Shown here: positions 26,196-35,344 of the stretch, one piece after another
Layout: each line of letters starts with the position of its first letter
How positions within the stretch are numbered: the stretch's first letter is position 1
From: Candidatus Obscuribacter sp.
Lineage (GTDB): Bacteria > Cyanobacteriota > Vampirovibrionia > Obscuribacterales > Obscuribacteraceae
DNA length: 64,000 nucleotides
NCBI GenBank assembly: GCA_016712465.1
Contig: JADJQZ010000001.1
Coordinates: 2,480,001 to 2,544,000, forward strand
Direction of reading: 5' to 3'
Made by a program: the position numbers and the translations under genes
Notes under the pieces: generated by a model
Told to the model about the DNA's origin: nothing
Database searches by the model: none
Seen by the model: the letters and a program-made list of their open reading frames with translations, nothing else

Positions 26196-26636
26196 ATGCG
26201 AGTAATGATTGCTCTGGACGGTTCAGAGTGTTCCAAATATGCCCTCGATCATGTGGTGAAGCGCCCCTGGCGTGTAGATGATTTGTTTTTGATTGCGCAT
26301 GTGGTGGAGCCCATTCCGGTGGATATAGGCATAGCTTATGTTCCCAATGCCTATAGTCAGACCGATGGCGCTGCGGCCGACGCTGCCTATGCTCTCATGG
26401 AAGTGGCCAAGAAGGAGTTGCACGAAGCCCTACCCTCTCACAGCGTAGAGACGAAAGTAGCCTTCGGCATGGTGAAATCGGAACTCTTGGATCTGGCAAA
26501 GAGTTGGAAGGCTGATCTGATTGTCATGGGCTCCCACGGTCGTACCGGCTTTAACCGGCTCTTGCTGGGCTCTGTGGCGGAGGAAGTGCTGAGAGGCGCA
26601 CACTGCTCAGTAGAAATAGTCAAACAGCATAAGTAA
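26196..26636 (+). CDS. Universal stress protein (UspA family), second copy
   Basis: A 146-residue paralogue of the preceding protein, with IALDGSECS at the start and VMGSHGRTGFNRLLLGSVAE carrying the ATP-binding glycines. The N-terminal half differs (HVVEPIPVDIGIAYVPNAYS), so the two copies are old rather than recent duplicates. A hairpin that can terminate transcription lies 75 nt downstream. Confidence 0.92.
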   Translation: MRVMIALDGSECSKYALDHVVKRPWRVDDLFLIAHVVEPIPVDIGIAYVPNAYSQTDGAAADAAYALMEVAKKELHEALPSHSVETKVAFGMVKSELLDLAKSWKADLIVMGSHGRTGFNRLLLGSVAEEVLRGAHCSVEIVKQHK

Positions 26637-26710
26637 TTGCCATTTGGACGGTAGAAATAGTCTACCTACATATGTGATGTTCCATTAGTTCAAGCCCAAA
26701 GGGATACAAA

Positions 26711-26745
26711 AAGAGAGCCGCTACCCTTGGGGTAACGGCTCTCTT
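26711..26745 (+). terminator. Hairpin terminator after the UspA pair
   Basis: AAGAGAGCCGCTACCC (26711-26726) pairs with GGGTAACGGCTCTCTT with a 3-nt loop and one mismatch, followed by a short T-containing tail (TATC). The stem is long and preceded by an A-rich stretch, so it could also serve the convergent HxlR gene. Confidence 0.7.
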
Positions 26746-26818
26746 TATCAGCGGAAAATTTCATTTCAAGTCCGAGCGTTTTGGTTGATCGGATTTGACC
26801 TGAGCCGGGCTAGCCCGA

Positions 26819-27283
26819 CTAGATTGAATAGGCGGCCTGTCCCATGTCTGTCTGAGCCGTAAATTCGGCGGAGATTGCAGACTCGGTCTCGGCTTCCACT
26901 TCCATGTTTTGCAGTGGACGCTTTCTAGTTTTGCAATTTTTGTAGAGGTCGGCGCCCAGTACTTTCAGCGCGTTCAAAATGCTGGTTAGCTCCTTGCCGC
27001 TGCTGGTGAGCGAGTACTCTACCCGTGGCGGTACTTCCGCAAATGTCTGTCTGGATACCAGCCCCAGTTCAGTCAGCTTTCTCAATCTCTGGCAGAGGGT
27101 TTTGGCACTCACTCCTTTCAGGTCTTTCAATAGCTGGGTGGTACGCTTGGGTCCGGTTGCCAGGTCGATAAGAATCTCTGAAGTCCAACGCGGACTGAGT
27201 ACTGAAAGTCCGAAGTCAATTAGCTTGGCATCGTCTTTATCAAGCGCGCCCTGGGAAGAGCAATTACTTTCTAATGTGTTCAT
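26819..27283 (-). CDS. HxlR-family transcriptional regulator
   Basis: A 154-residue winged-helix regulator. LSVLSPRWTSEILIDLATGPKRTTQLLKDLKGVSAKTLCQRLRKLTELGLVSRQTF, PRVEYSLTSSGKEL is the HxlR/MarR-like core. The N-terminus contains one cysteine (NCSSQG) that might be redox-sensitive, as in some family members, and the C-terminal tail is acidic and probably disordered. It is a single gene, so its target is not indicated by context. Confidence 0.85.
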   Translation of the reverse strand: MNTLESNCSSQGALDKDDAKLIDFGLSVLSPRWTSEILIDLATGPKRTTQLLKDLKGVSAKTLCQRLRKLTELGLVSRQTFAEVPPRVEYSLTSSGKELTSILNALKVLGADLYKNCKTRKRPLQNMEVEAETESAISAEFTAQTDMGQAAYSI

Positions 27284-27466
27284 AAGACTTCAATAGAACT
27301 CCTGTCCTGAATGTTTGACTGTTTGCTGGCGCAAGAAAAGCCACTCTCCTAATACTCTCCTGATCTGGACTAATTGCCATCATGCAAAATAATGAAACTG
27401 CCGACGGCTAATCATCCTTGCGAAGTAGCGGCTGCAAGAGAAATTGCTGGTATTAGACCGACTGTT

Positions 27467-27715
27467 CTAATACTCGCGCTTCGAACTGATGGAATCAGAG
27501 GCACTATCCTGGATGCAGGCGGTGCTGCTTTTCAGGACCTCAAGACTTTTCAAAAAGTAGCTACGTAGCTGATTCTGTTCAATAATATGTTCGTCGAGTT
27601 TGCGTAGCCCACTCTTCAATATCTTCTCAGCTTGACTCAGATCTCCCTGCTCAAGGAGCCTTTGTCCGGCCTGAAGATAGAGGTCGAATTCAGTTTCGCG
27701 CTTTCTGTCTAACAT
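27467..27715 (-). CDS. Small helical protein of unknown function
   Basis: An 82-residue protein. The middle reads EFDLYLQAGQRLLEQGDLSQAEKILKSGLRKLDEH, one good TPR-like helical hairpin, followed by another helix and a polar tail. It lies between the HxlR gene and the globin-coupled kinase on the same strand, with gaps of about 180 and 250 nt, so co-transcription with the kinase is possible but unproven. Confidence 0.5.
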   Translation of the reverse strand: MLDRKRETEFDLYLQAGQRLLEQGDLSQAEKILKSGLRKLDEHIIEQNQLRSYFLKSLEVLKSSTACIQDSASDSISSKREY

Positions 27716-27920
27716 CGCTTTTCGGTCTCATCTCAAGCAAACCCACCAGAACATCATCCGATAATGGCGGGTTGCTAACATCAATCCAAATGGTTAAACC
27801 TGGATGGTCCTGAGGCTGATTTCAGTCGAAGGGATGATTGAATAATGGTAAGTATTGGAAGTTTAGCCTTGTCTAAGGTGAGCATAGAGGAGCTTTGTTG
27901 CCGTTTATCCGGGAGGAGCG

Positions 27921-27989
27921 GCTAACACTCCATAAGAGGCAGCGCTAGAACTCCGTCAAAGGAACGGCTAGAACTCCATCAGAGGCAGC
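27921..27989. repeat. Three 23-bp tandem repeats over a stop codon
   Basis: Units start at 27921 (GCTAACACTCC), 27944 and 27967 (both GCTAGAACTCC), exactly 23 bp apart, ending in an (A/G)AGGCAGC-type sequence. The third unit covers the last codons and the stop of the minus-strand globin-coupled kinase, so the gene's 3' end has been copied twice into the downstream non-coding sequence. Confidence 0.85.
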
Positions 27990-29614
27990 GCAAAGCTGAA
28001 TTTAGAGCCCTTGCCCTGAGTACTTTCACACCAGATTCGTCCGCTGTGGCTGTCCACTATGCGCTTGCAGAGGTAAAGCCCCAGACCGGTGCTTGCATAG
28101 TAGCGGCGACCGGGCGAAGCTTGCCAGAAACGTTGAAAAAGCTTGGGCTTATCCTCGTCGCTGATACCCTTGCCGGTGTCTTCTACTTCCAGAATGGCTT
28201 CGGCTTCCCTGTAGTCTACGCGCACCGTTACCGATGCCCCACTGCTGGAATATTTGAGCGAATTGTCGACGAGATTCTGGATCACCCGCCTGATCTCCTC
28301 CGGGTCTAGCAGCACCATCTGCATCTGTTTGGGTTTAACGAAAGAGAGGGTAATCGATTTGCTTCTAGCCAGCGGGTCCAGTTCTTGCACCACGCGCTCG
28401 GCGATTTCCGAAAGGTCAAAGGGCCCTATTGAGAGCTGTTTGGCTCCGGAGTCGTAGCGGTAAACATCCAGCAAGGTGAGGACAAGATTGTAGAGGGCAT
28501 CGTTGCTCTGAAGAATCGAGTCCAGCATTTGCTTCTGCCCGTCTGTAACTTCGCCGAAATCACCTTCCATAAGCAGTTTAAGGGCCCGATTGGCTGCCAG
28601 AATCGGTGTTTTCAAGTCATGGGTGAGGGTGGCTACGAAGTCTTCACGTTGTTCTTGCAAGCGCACGCGGTCGGTAATGTTGGCGAACATGGCTACCAGA
28701 CCTGGTCCGCTGTCCAGTTCGGAAGTGACAGGCCAGACTGCCCAGTCAAAGAAGCGGCTGTCTTTTTCGCCGAAGACGCAGGCTTCAGCCTGCACCTGGT
28801 AGGTCTGACCTGTTTCTATGGAAAGTTTAAAGCGTTTGCTGGACAGGCCGGGACAGACTTCCTCGAAGCTTTTGCCAATGATTTCAGATCTGTTTTTGAA
28901 ATTTGATAGCTCTACGAATTCTTCATTTACCTCTTCTACCAGCAGATCGCGGTTCAGACGTATAATCCCTACCGGAGCCGATTCTAGAATGCTCTTTGTG
29001 ACTTTCTTCTCCGTCTCCAAAAGTTGAATCGATAATTGCTTTTCTCGCAAAGCCTTTTCTTTAGCCAGAATATAAGTCTCAATGGCGAAAGACATATCGA
29101 AGAAAATCAGTTTGGTAAGGGAGCTTACCGTTTCGGCATAGTCCGCCGAATCCAATTTCCCCCGGAGCAGATCTTTCATGTACAAAAGCGCACCACAGTA
29201 GGCTCCCAGGTACCATTTAGGATCTAAGTTGATACGATGGTGGGTGCTGCCGATGCACCACCTGTCTCGCACATAGTCCACCGCGTAATCGCCCTTAGTG
29301 AGGCGACTGAAATAATTGAGTTGGGCTGCCTTGGCTCGCTCCAGAACCGTGCTGTCTGCAAAGAAGGCGGCTGTCTCGGAATTGGCTAGAAAGTGGCTGT
29401 AGAGATGATCCATCATCTCTGCCAGGTGAGGCTCCAATAACGCGTCAGCTGCTTTTATCCGGGCTTCATCTTCAGGGCTGAAGCGCAGAAAGTTCATGCG
29501 CTTTTCCACTTCCACCAGGTCCGGATATTCGTCCCCAGCCTCCTGCAGGGCGTCGCAGTACATGTAGTGGGTTTCTCTCTTATTCAATTCTGTTGAAGTC
29601 TCTTGAAGTGTCAC
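27968..29614 (-). CDS. Globin-coupled histidine kinase
   Basis: A 548-residue soluble kinase. Residues about 35-190 form a protoglobin (globin-coupled sensor) domain with the family signature CIGSTHHRINLDPKWYLGAY, in which a His ligates haem, so it probably senses O2 or NO. A PAS domain (about 205-325), HisKA with TLTHDLKTPIL (about 345) and HATPase (NLVDNSLKYS, DTGKGIS, TGLGLYLCKRIV) follow. GTG 29614 is used; ATG 29563 is an alternative start. The divergent LuxR-type regulator at 29692 is its likely partner. Confidence 0.92.
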   Translation of the reverse strand: MTLQETSTELNKRETHYMYCDALQEAGDEYPDLVEVEKRMNFLRFSPEDEARIKAADALLEPHLAEMMDHLYSHFLANSETAAFFADSTVLERAKAAQLNYFSRLTKGDYAVDYVRDRWCIGSTHHRINLDPKWYLGAYCGALLYMKDLLRGKLDSADYAETVSSLTKLIFFDMSFAIETYILAKEKALREKQLSIQLLETEKKVTKSILESAPVGIIRLNRDLLVEEVNEEFVELSNFKNRSEIIGKSFEEVCPGLSSKRFKLSIETGQTYQVQAEACVFGEKDSRFFDWAVWPVTSELDSGPGLVAMFANITDRVRLQEQREDFVATLTHDLKTPILAANRALKLLMEGDFGEVTDGQKQMLDSILQSNDALYNLVLTLLDVYRYDSGAKQLSIGPFDLSEIAERVVQELDPLARSKSITLSFVKPKQMQMVLLDPEEIRRVIQNLVDNSLKYSSSGASVTVRVDYREAEAILEVEDTGKGISDEDKPKLFQRFWQASPGRRYYASTGLGLYLCKRIVDSHSGRIWCESTQGKGSKFSFALPLMEF

Positions 29615-29634
29615 TCTTGCTGTAATAGCTCTGG

Positions 29635-29648
29635 CATAGTGTACTATG
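29635..29648. promoter_or_regulatory. Palindrome between divergent kinase and regulator genes
   Basis: CATAGTGTACTATG (29635-29648) has 6-bp arms CATAGT/ACTATG around a 2-nt centre. It lies in the 77-bp gap between the globin-coupled kinase and the LuxR-type regulator, where an autoregulatory site of the regulator would be expected. No assay or homologue supports this yet. Confidence 0.45.
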
Positions 29649-29691
29649 TTAATCTTTCTAGTCTAACCTGATACTTTATGCCGGTGGTAAT

Positions 29692-30456
29692 GTGAGCGAA
29701 GTTGCAAACGTGAAAATCAAAGTTCTTCTCGCGGAAGACCATGCTTTAACGAGAATTGGCTTAAAGACGGTTTTGTCAAGAACAAGCGATATTGCCGTTA
29801 TCGGGGAAGCCGAGAACGGTCAGGATGCCATCGATAAGGTGGAAGAACTGAAGCCCGATGTGGTTTTGATGGATGTGGGCATGCCGGTCATGGACGGCAT
29901 CGAGGCCGCTGGTAAACTTCGCCTCTCTCATCCGGAAGTCAATATCATTATGCTGACATCTCATGACAATGATAGTGACATCTTTGCTTCTCTTTCCGCC
30001 GGTGCTGGTGGCTACTGTCTCAAAGATGTATTGCCCGAGCGTCTCTATACGGCGATCCGCTCTGTAAATGCTGGTGATATTTGGCTCGATTCTTCCATCG
30101 CCAGCCGGGTTGTAAGACTTTACAACAGTAGCGGCTTTGCCGCCGGCGGCAGCAAGGCTGCTGCCAATAGCGCCTCTGAGAGTCCGGACACTTCAGCTCA
30201 TCATGATGCGCCGAGGGCAGCTGCCCATAGCACCCATAGCTTCTCCAACTTACCCTCCCTGCCTGAACCGCTTTCACCCAGAGAGTTGGAAGTATTGGGG
30301 CTTCTGGTGGATGGTCTTTCCAATCAGGAGATTGCCGACAAGTTGATAATCTCCCTGGCCACGGCTAAGACCCATGTGCGCAACATCCTCAATAAATTGG
30401 CTGTCGACGACCGCACCCAGGCGGCGGTGCAAGCTATGCGTCGCGGGCTGGTCTGA
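29692..30456 (+). CDS. NarL/LuxR-family response regulator
   Basis: A 254-residue regulator. The receiver has LAEDHALTR, the phosphoacceptor Asp in DVVLMDVGMP and Lys in GYCLKDVLP. The LuxR-type HTH is LSPRELEVLGLLVDGLSNQEIADKL, AKTHVRNILNKL at the C-terminus. Between them is an unusually long Ser/Ala/His-rich linker (about residues 145-190; SGFAAGGSKAAANSASE). GTG 29692 is the start. It is divergent from the globin-coupled kinase, so a haem-based O2/NO signal probably drives it. Confidence 0.9.
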   Translation: MSEVANVKIKVLLAEDHALTRIGLKTVLSRTSDIAVIGEAENGQDAIDKVEELKPDVVLMDVGMPVMDGIEAAGKLRLSHPEVNIIMLTSHDNDSDIFASLSAGAGGYCLKDVLPERLYTAIRSVNAGDIWLDSSIASRVVRLYNSSGFAAGGSKAAANSASESPDTSAHHDAPRAAAHSTHSFSNLPSLPEPLSPRELEVLGLLVDGLSNQEIADKLIISLATAKTHVRNILNKLAVDDRTQAAVQAMRRGLV

Positions 30457-30733
30457 GTAAAGTTCCAATCTGCATTTGATTTCCGGGCAAGGTATGGTTG
30501 GCTGCAAATATCTGCTCCTCTCTTGAACTTTTTGCTTGCAGCCGACGTCTTATTATTTGAGACTGCCGGACTCTAGAGGTTGGGGGAGACTTCCTCGCCG
30601 GTGGTCCCATTAATTGAACGCGCCTTTAAAGCCGCCCCCGCAAGACTGACCTGAGTTTTGCCCGGTAAGAAACTTCAGATACTTAAGCAACGAAAGACAT
30701 CTGAGGTATCGAAATAGCTGATACTGGAGCTAA

Positions 30734-31822
30734 TTAAGGCACATCATCATGGCTGAATTCTTGCACGCAGATAACGCTATAGGGCATCACTACGGCTACC
30801 CCGATGCCGACGCAGTGGTGCCCACGGTTTAGAATATTCGCTCGGTGGTTTGTGGGATCATCCTTGGGTTCATTCATGAAATTGGCTTGCACCTGATCGA
30901 TCAGTCTGGTGAAGCCGTTGAAGTTTTTCTGCCAGCCGATGTTTTCCCAGACGCCGGCAGAGATTCCAGCCGCCTGGGCTCGGTCTTTCGGCCAGCGACC
31001 TTCAGGATCCTGGTGATTGAAATAGTTTCTGGCCGCCATGTCTTCCGCAAAAGTGCGGGCGACTCTGCCCAGGGCACTGCTCCTTGCTACCGGTGGTAGA
31101 CCGTTAGCTGCTCTGTCGGCATTGACCAGTTGGTACATGTGGCTTTCCAGGGCTTCGACGCTTGGCCTCTCCTTTGGCTTTGCATCTTCACCCATCTCAT
31201 CTTCGGGGTCTTTGAACATTGAACTGCCAAAACCGCCACTACTACCGCCGGTGGTGCCGGTAGTAGGTTTGGCTGCTAATTTTGGCAGCGGTGCGTAACC
31301 CTGAAAACTGATCAGCGGATTGGATACGGTCACTCTTCCGCCCCTGACTCTGGCTATGGTGGCTTTCAAATTGCCTGCCACGGTAGTGGTGAGCAATGCA
31401 TCTACGGCCGGTCCCGAATCAACCCCTCGCCCTGCCAGAGTAAGCACTACATCGCCGCTGTTAAGGCTTAGATCGGCTGCGATACCGGAGCCGGTCAGAC
31501 CGGTCACATAAAATCCTCGTACTCGCTTGCCGCCTACCAGCACGGCGGCTGGTACTCCCCAGGCTCCGAGCGCACTTGAAAGGGTTTGCTGATTGGAAAG
31601 TCCGTAGACAGGCTGGCTGTTCTTGCCTTTGGATGCCGGTGCTCCCTGGGCGGGCACTTGCGCAAAGGCAAGCCCGACTGCGGTCAGTAGAGACATCAGG
31701 CAGACCAAGTGGCGGCCGCTCCGGCGGACTGCGGTCTTGTCTTCGAGCGGGCGAGGTTCTCTTGCACTCTTGCCGCTCAAATCCCTGCGGGGGTCGCTTA
31801 ACCGGTATCCAGGCTCCACCAA
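30734..31822 (-). CDS. Secreted PDZ-CAP (SCP/PR1) domain protein
   Basis: A 362-residue export protein. Signal peptide: RRSGRHLVCLMSLLTAVGLAFA after a polar start. A PDZ-like domain (GLTGSGIAADLSLNSGDVVLTLAG, about residues 105-165) precedes a Ser/Gly linker and a C-terminal CAP domain (about 225-358) with SALGRVARTFAEDMAARNYFNHQDPEGRW and GVWENIGW and HRANILNRGHHCVGIGVA. CAP proteins bind lipids or act at the cell wall or outside. TTG 31822 (or GTG 31819) follows AGGAG at suitable spacing. The long charged N-terminus before the hydrophobic core is odd. Confidence 0.85.
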   Translation of the reverse strand: MVEPGYRLSDPRRDLSGKSAREPRPLEDKTAVRRSGRHLVCLMSLLTAVGLAFAQVPAQGAPASKGKNSQPVYGLSNQQTLSSALGAWGVPAAVLVGGKRVRGFYVTGLTGSGIAADLSLNSGDVVLTLAGRGVDSGPAVDALLTTTVAGNLKATIARVRGGRVTVSNPLISFQGYAPLPKLAAKPTTGTTGGSSGGFGSSMFKDPEDEMGEDAKPKERPSVEALESHMYQLVNADRAANGLPPVARSSALGRVARTFAEDMAARNYFNHQDPEGRWPKDRAQAAGISAGVWENIGWQKNFNGFTRLIDQVQANFMNEPKDDPTNHRANILNRGHHCVGIGVAVVMPYSVICVQEFSHDDVP

Positions 31823-31917
31823 CTTATCTCCTGCTGTCTCGATTGCTGCCTATATTTTAGACAGTTTTACCCTCATCGTTGCTTTTTCTTTGCTCCCGAA
31901 CGGCTTCCTCTAAGATG

Positions 31918-33543
31918 TTAGCCTTTGCCGGACAGCGCTCTTCTGGCGGCGCGCTCCCCTGCAATGACAGCGCTTTCCAGGCATTGAATGCCGGCCAGGC
32001 TGGAGTGGGCCAGGCTGTAGACCGGGCTCTGATTCGCTCGGGAAAGGGCCGCCAGGCGCTGAAAGTAGCCGGGCGTAGGCACTATGATGGCATGACCCCA
32101 GCGGCTCAGAATCACTTCCTTCAGGTGCTGCCGCCAGTTGCCGGCTAGTGGGCGCCCACCTTCAGCGGCCTGTATCTCAACGCCGCTCAATATTTCTCGT
32201 GCAAACATGCTGCGATCGCCTGCCGCCAGTTTTTCCCTGCCTTCCGTACCGGGGCTCCAGGGTCTATAAACAGTTAGCACCGAGCCCATGGATTTTTGAT
32301 AGGTGCCCTCTTTCACATAGGGAGTTTCTGCTTTGATGACATCAGTGATGCCGCATTCCGGGCTCAGAGCCCTGAAGTTGTCGTAAGTGCCCTGGAAAAC
32401 TTCCTCGTCAAAGATAAGGTTTGCTACCAGGTAAGAACCGTAGCGAAAGGCAAAGAGCGGCCCTTTGCATTCGTTTGCCACGCCGCTCAAAATTCGACCC
32501 GTCACCATGGGTGGTGTGGCCATTATCAGATGGCGACAGCGCACCTGCTTGAGTTGTCCCTTGTTCTCGTAGACCACCGTAGCGCCGCTTTCGTCCACCC
32601 TGACCGACCAGACAAAAGCTTCGGTCCTGATTCGGTGACCACCGCTGCTCAACGCATTTCGTAGAGCCCGACCAAGAGCTGGATTGCCGCCGGGCAACAC
32701 ATAGCTTTTTTGAAAAAGATCCTGCAAGAGCCAGGAACCTGAAATTATCGAGACGTCTTCGCTTGTGCCGCAAATAGATGACTTCAGGTGGCTGTCGAGA
32801 AAAGTCCTGAATGCAGGCGATAAGGGGGTAAGCAAATCTTTGAACTTACCCTTGTCCATTGTCAGAGCCTGGCTGAAGTTGTCATTGATGGACAGGTCAA
32901 GATCTTTGACTGGCCTTATGATGGGCTCCAGGTCTTTCATTCCCTGATAAACAAGATTTTGCAGACTCTTGTCTGCTTCGTTGTAGGTCTTTTGCCGAAA
33001 GAAAAAGTCGTTCTTGTCGCCGCCAAAAGCCTGAGGTTTCAGGCCCATTTCGGCTACCAGCTTTGCTGTGGCGCCCTCGTCGTCGCAGTAATATGCAGCA
33101 CCGAGGGAGTAGGAGAGTCCCTCTCGTGTAGTTTCGCCCCGGGACTGCCCACCGGTTTCCTGATACTGCTCCAAAAGAAGAAAATTCTCATGACGCAGTC
33201 TGTAGGCTGCCGTCAGGGCTGCCATACCGCCACCGACAATGACAAAGTCTACCTGCGACGACTCCATCTTGCCAAACTGCGGCACTTCACCGTTTCTCAG
33301 CTTGTGGCCCATGGTAAAGTCGTCGCCCCGCCAATCGCCGAGTTCAAACCCGCTCTTGCGGCGCCCGGTTGCGGCAGCACCACCACCGCGGCTGGCCTGA
33401 CTTCCTTGCTTAAGACTCTTGTCTTGCTGCTTTGCCTCAAGGGCTCCGCCTCCGGCACTGAGGGCCAGGAAAAGCCCTCCTGCCATTTTGACAAAACGGC
33501 GGCGGCTCATGCCTTCTGAAAAGTCTTCGTTCCCTTCGCCCAT
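31918..33543 (-). CDS. Tat-exported FAD-dependent amine-oxidase-like protein
   Basis: A 541-residue flavoprotein. The N-terminus has a twin-arginine signal (SRRRFVKMAGGLFLALSAGG, residues 13-32), then the FAD-binding Rossmann motif DFVIVGGGMAALTAAYRLR and LEQYQETGGQSRGE (about residue 100-140). It resembles flavin amine oxidases and phytoene-desaturase-type oxidoreductases, folded before export. The substrate is unknown. It is transcribed in the same direction as the PDZ-CAP gene, which starts 96 nt after its stop. Confidence 0.8.
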   Translation of the reverse strand: MGEGNEDFSEGMSRRRFVKMAGGLFLALSAGGGALEAKQQDKSLKQGSQASRGGGAAATGRRKSGFELGDWRGDDFTMGHKLRNGEVPQFGKMESSQVDFVIVGGGMAALTAAYRLRHENFLLLEQYQETGGQSRGETTREGLSYSLGAAYYCDDEGATAKLVAEMGLKPQAFGGDKNDFFFRQKTYNEADKSLQNLVYQGMKDLEPIIRPVKDLDLSINDNFSQALTMDKGKFKDLLTPLSPAFRTFLDSHLKSSICGTSEDVSIISGSWLLQDLFQKSYVLPGGNPALGRALRNALSSGGHRIRTEAFVWSVRVDESGATVVYENKGQLKQVRCRHLIMATPPMVTGRILSGVANECKGPLFAFRYGSYLVANLIFDEEVFQGTYDNFRALSPECGITDVIKAETPYVKEGTYQKSMGSVLTVYRPWSPGTEGREKLAAGDRSMFAREILSGVEIQAAEGGRPLAGNWRQHLKEVILSRWGHAIIVPTPGYFQRLAALSRANQSPVYSLAHSSLAGIQCLESAVIAGERAARRALSGKG

Positions 33544-33704
33544 TCCAAGTTTTTCCCGACCTTCGGTCCGAGGTCTGCCCTGGGTAATCTTGAGAATTTT
33601 ATCCCTGACTTCCCATATATTGAATCAACCTTTAGATTAAGCCGCTTGGCAACATCTGTGGTTACAATTTGAAAACCAAGTAGCGAACTCAACAGTGAGG
33701 CAAT

Positions 33705-35270
33705 ATGGACGCGACCGTTAAGGAAGGAAATTCCGCTGTGGAAACAAAACGTGAAAACTTGATCGATGCCATTGAGCGCATCAAGAAGGGCGGTGCTGTC
33801 AAGTATCACCAGAAGCTGAAGGAAGAAGGCAAGCTTTTCGTGCGTGATAGGTTGAGGCTTTTGCTCGACCCTGGTTTTGAAGTGGAAGACGCTCGCTTTG
33901 CCAATTGCCGTGATATGGAATTGCCTGCTGACGGCGTAGTAACCGGGATTGGTCAAATTGAAGGCAAAACGGTTTGCTTCATGGCCAACGATTCCACAGT
34001 CAAAGCCGGTTCCTGGGGCTGGCGCACCGTTGAGAAAATTATCCGCATTCAAGAAACGGCAGCTAAACTGCGCGTTCCTCTCATTTACCTGGTGGACTCC
34101 GCCGGTGCACGTATCACCGACCAGGTGGAAATGTTCCCCGGTCGTCGCGGCGCCGGAAAAATCTTCCACAATCAAGTGGCCCTTTCCGGCTACATCCCTC
34201 AGATCTGCCTGCTCTTCGGACCTTCGGCAGCCGGTGGCGCCTATATACCGGCTTTCTGCGACGTGATCATCATGAACGAAGGCAAAGCCTCTATGTATCT
34301 GGGCTCTCCCCGCATGGCCGAAATGGTCATCGGCGAGAAGGTGACGCTGGAAGAAATGGGTGGTGCCAAAATGCATTGCTCCGTCAGCGGTGTCGGCGAC
34401 GTGCTGGTCAAGTCGGAAGAAGAAGCAATTCATCTTTGCAAGACCTATTTGCGCTTCATGCCCACCAACTGCGACCATCAGGTGCCGAACCTGGCCTCTC
34501 TTGAACCTAAAGCTTTCGAGAAGAACATGGAGCAGGTGATTCCCGAGAAAGAGAATATTCCTTTTGATATGCACCAGGTGATCGAGCGCCTCATTGACGA
34601 AGGCTCCTGGTTCGAAATGAAGAAACTCTTTGCCGCTGAAATCATCACCGGTTTCGGTCGCATTGGCGGCCGCGCCGTCGGTATCGTGGCCAACCAGCCC
34701 CGAGTCAAAGGTGGAGTGCTCTTTGTCGACTCTGCCGATAAAGCCGCTCGCTTTGTCTGGCTTTGTGATGCTTTCAACATTCCCCTGCTCTTCCTCGCCG
34801 ATGTGCCTGGCTTTATGATCGGTACCAAGGTAGAAAGAGACGGCATCATTCGAGCCGGTGCCAAAATGGTTTCAGCCGTTTCTTCCGCCACCGTGCCCAA
34901 GATCTCTGTGGTAGTGCGCAAGGCTTACGGCGCTGGTCTCTACGCCATGTGCGGACCGGCCTTCGACCCCGATGCCTGCCTGGCACTACCCACTGCCTGG
35001 ATTGCTGTCATGGGACCGGAAGCTGCCGTTAACGCCGTCTACTACAACAAGATTATGGAACTGCCGGAAGCGGATCGCCCTGCTTTTGTTGAGAAGAAAC
35101 GATCCGAGTACAGAGAAGACGTTGACCTCTACAAACTGGCTGCCGAGCTGGTTGTGGACGATGTGGTGCACCCCCTGGCTCTGCGTCAGGAACTGATCAA
35201 TCGCTACAATGTCTACGCCACCAAAGAGCAAAAGGGCTATAAGAAAAAGCGCAGCGTGCTGCCGGTTTAA
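33705..35270 (+). CDS. Acyl-CoA carboxylase carboxyltransferase (beta) subunit
   Basis: A 521-residue carboxyltransferase of the propionyl-/methylcrotonyl-/acetyl-CoA carboxylase type. RDRLRLLLDPGFE, YLVDSAGARITDQVEMFPGRRGAGKIFHNQVALSG, FGPSAAGGAYIPAFCD, and in the second half VPGFMIGTKVERDGIIRAGAKM and RKAYGAGLYAM are the two crotonase-like halves. It needs a biotin carboxylase/carrier partner, which is not in the window, so the acyl substrate stays open. A hairpin terminator follows. Confidence 0.92.
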   Translation: MDATVKEGNSAVETKRENLIDAIERIKKGGAVKYHQKLKEEGKLFVRDRLRLLLDPGFEVEDARFANCRDMELPADGVVTGIGQIEGKTVCFMANDSTVKAGSWGWRTVEKIIRIQETAAKLRVPLIYLVDSAGARITDQVEMFPGRRGAGKIFHNQVALSGYIPQICLLFGPSAAGGAYIPAFCDVIIMNEGKASMYLGSPRMAEMVIGEKVTLEEMGGAKMHCSVSGVGDVLVKSEEEAIHLCKTYLRFMPTNCDHQVPNLASLEPKAFEKNMEQVIPEKENIPFDMHQVIERLIDEGSWFEMKKLFAAEIITGFGRIGGRAVGIVANQPRVKGGVLFVDSADKAARFVWLCDAFNIPLLFLADVPGFMIGTKVERDGIIRAGAKMVSAVSSATVPKISVVVRKAYGAGLYAMCGPAFDPDACLALPTAWIAVMGPEAAVNAVYYNKIMELPEADRPAFVEKKRSEYREDVDLYKLAAELVVDDVVHPLALRQELINRYNVYATKEQKGYKKKRSVLPV

Positions 35271-35310
35271 GTCTGGTTGCCGAAGCGATTAGCTCAGGCT
35301 TGAAGAGTGA

Positions 35311-35338
35311 AAGAGGCAGGTAGCGATACTTGCCTCTT
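35311..35338 (+). terminator. Hairpin terminator after carboxyltransferase gene
   Basis: AAGAGGCAGGTA (35311-35322) pairs with TACTTGCCTCTT (35327-35338) around a GCGA loop, with one G-T pair. It is flanked by an A-rich side and a TTTA tail. It may work in both directions because the convergent gene ends at 35345. Confidence 0.75.
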
Positions 35339-35344
35339 TACCTT

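Noticed and set aside
33507..34574. 355-residue frame antisense to the carboxyltransferase gene
   Set aside because: The plus-strand gene is a clear carboxyltransferase with all motifs; the antisense product has no recognisable family.
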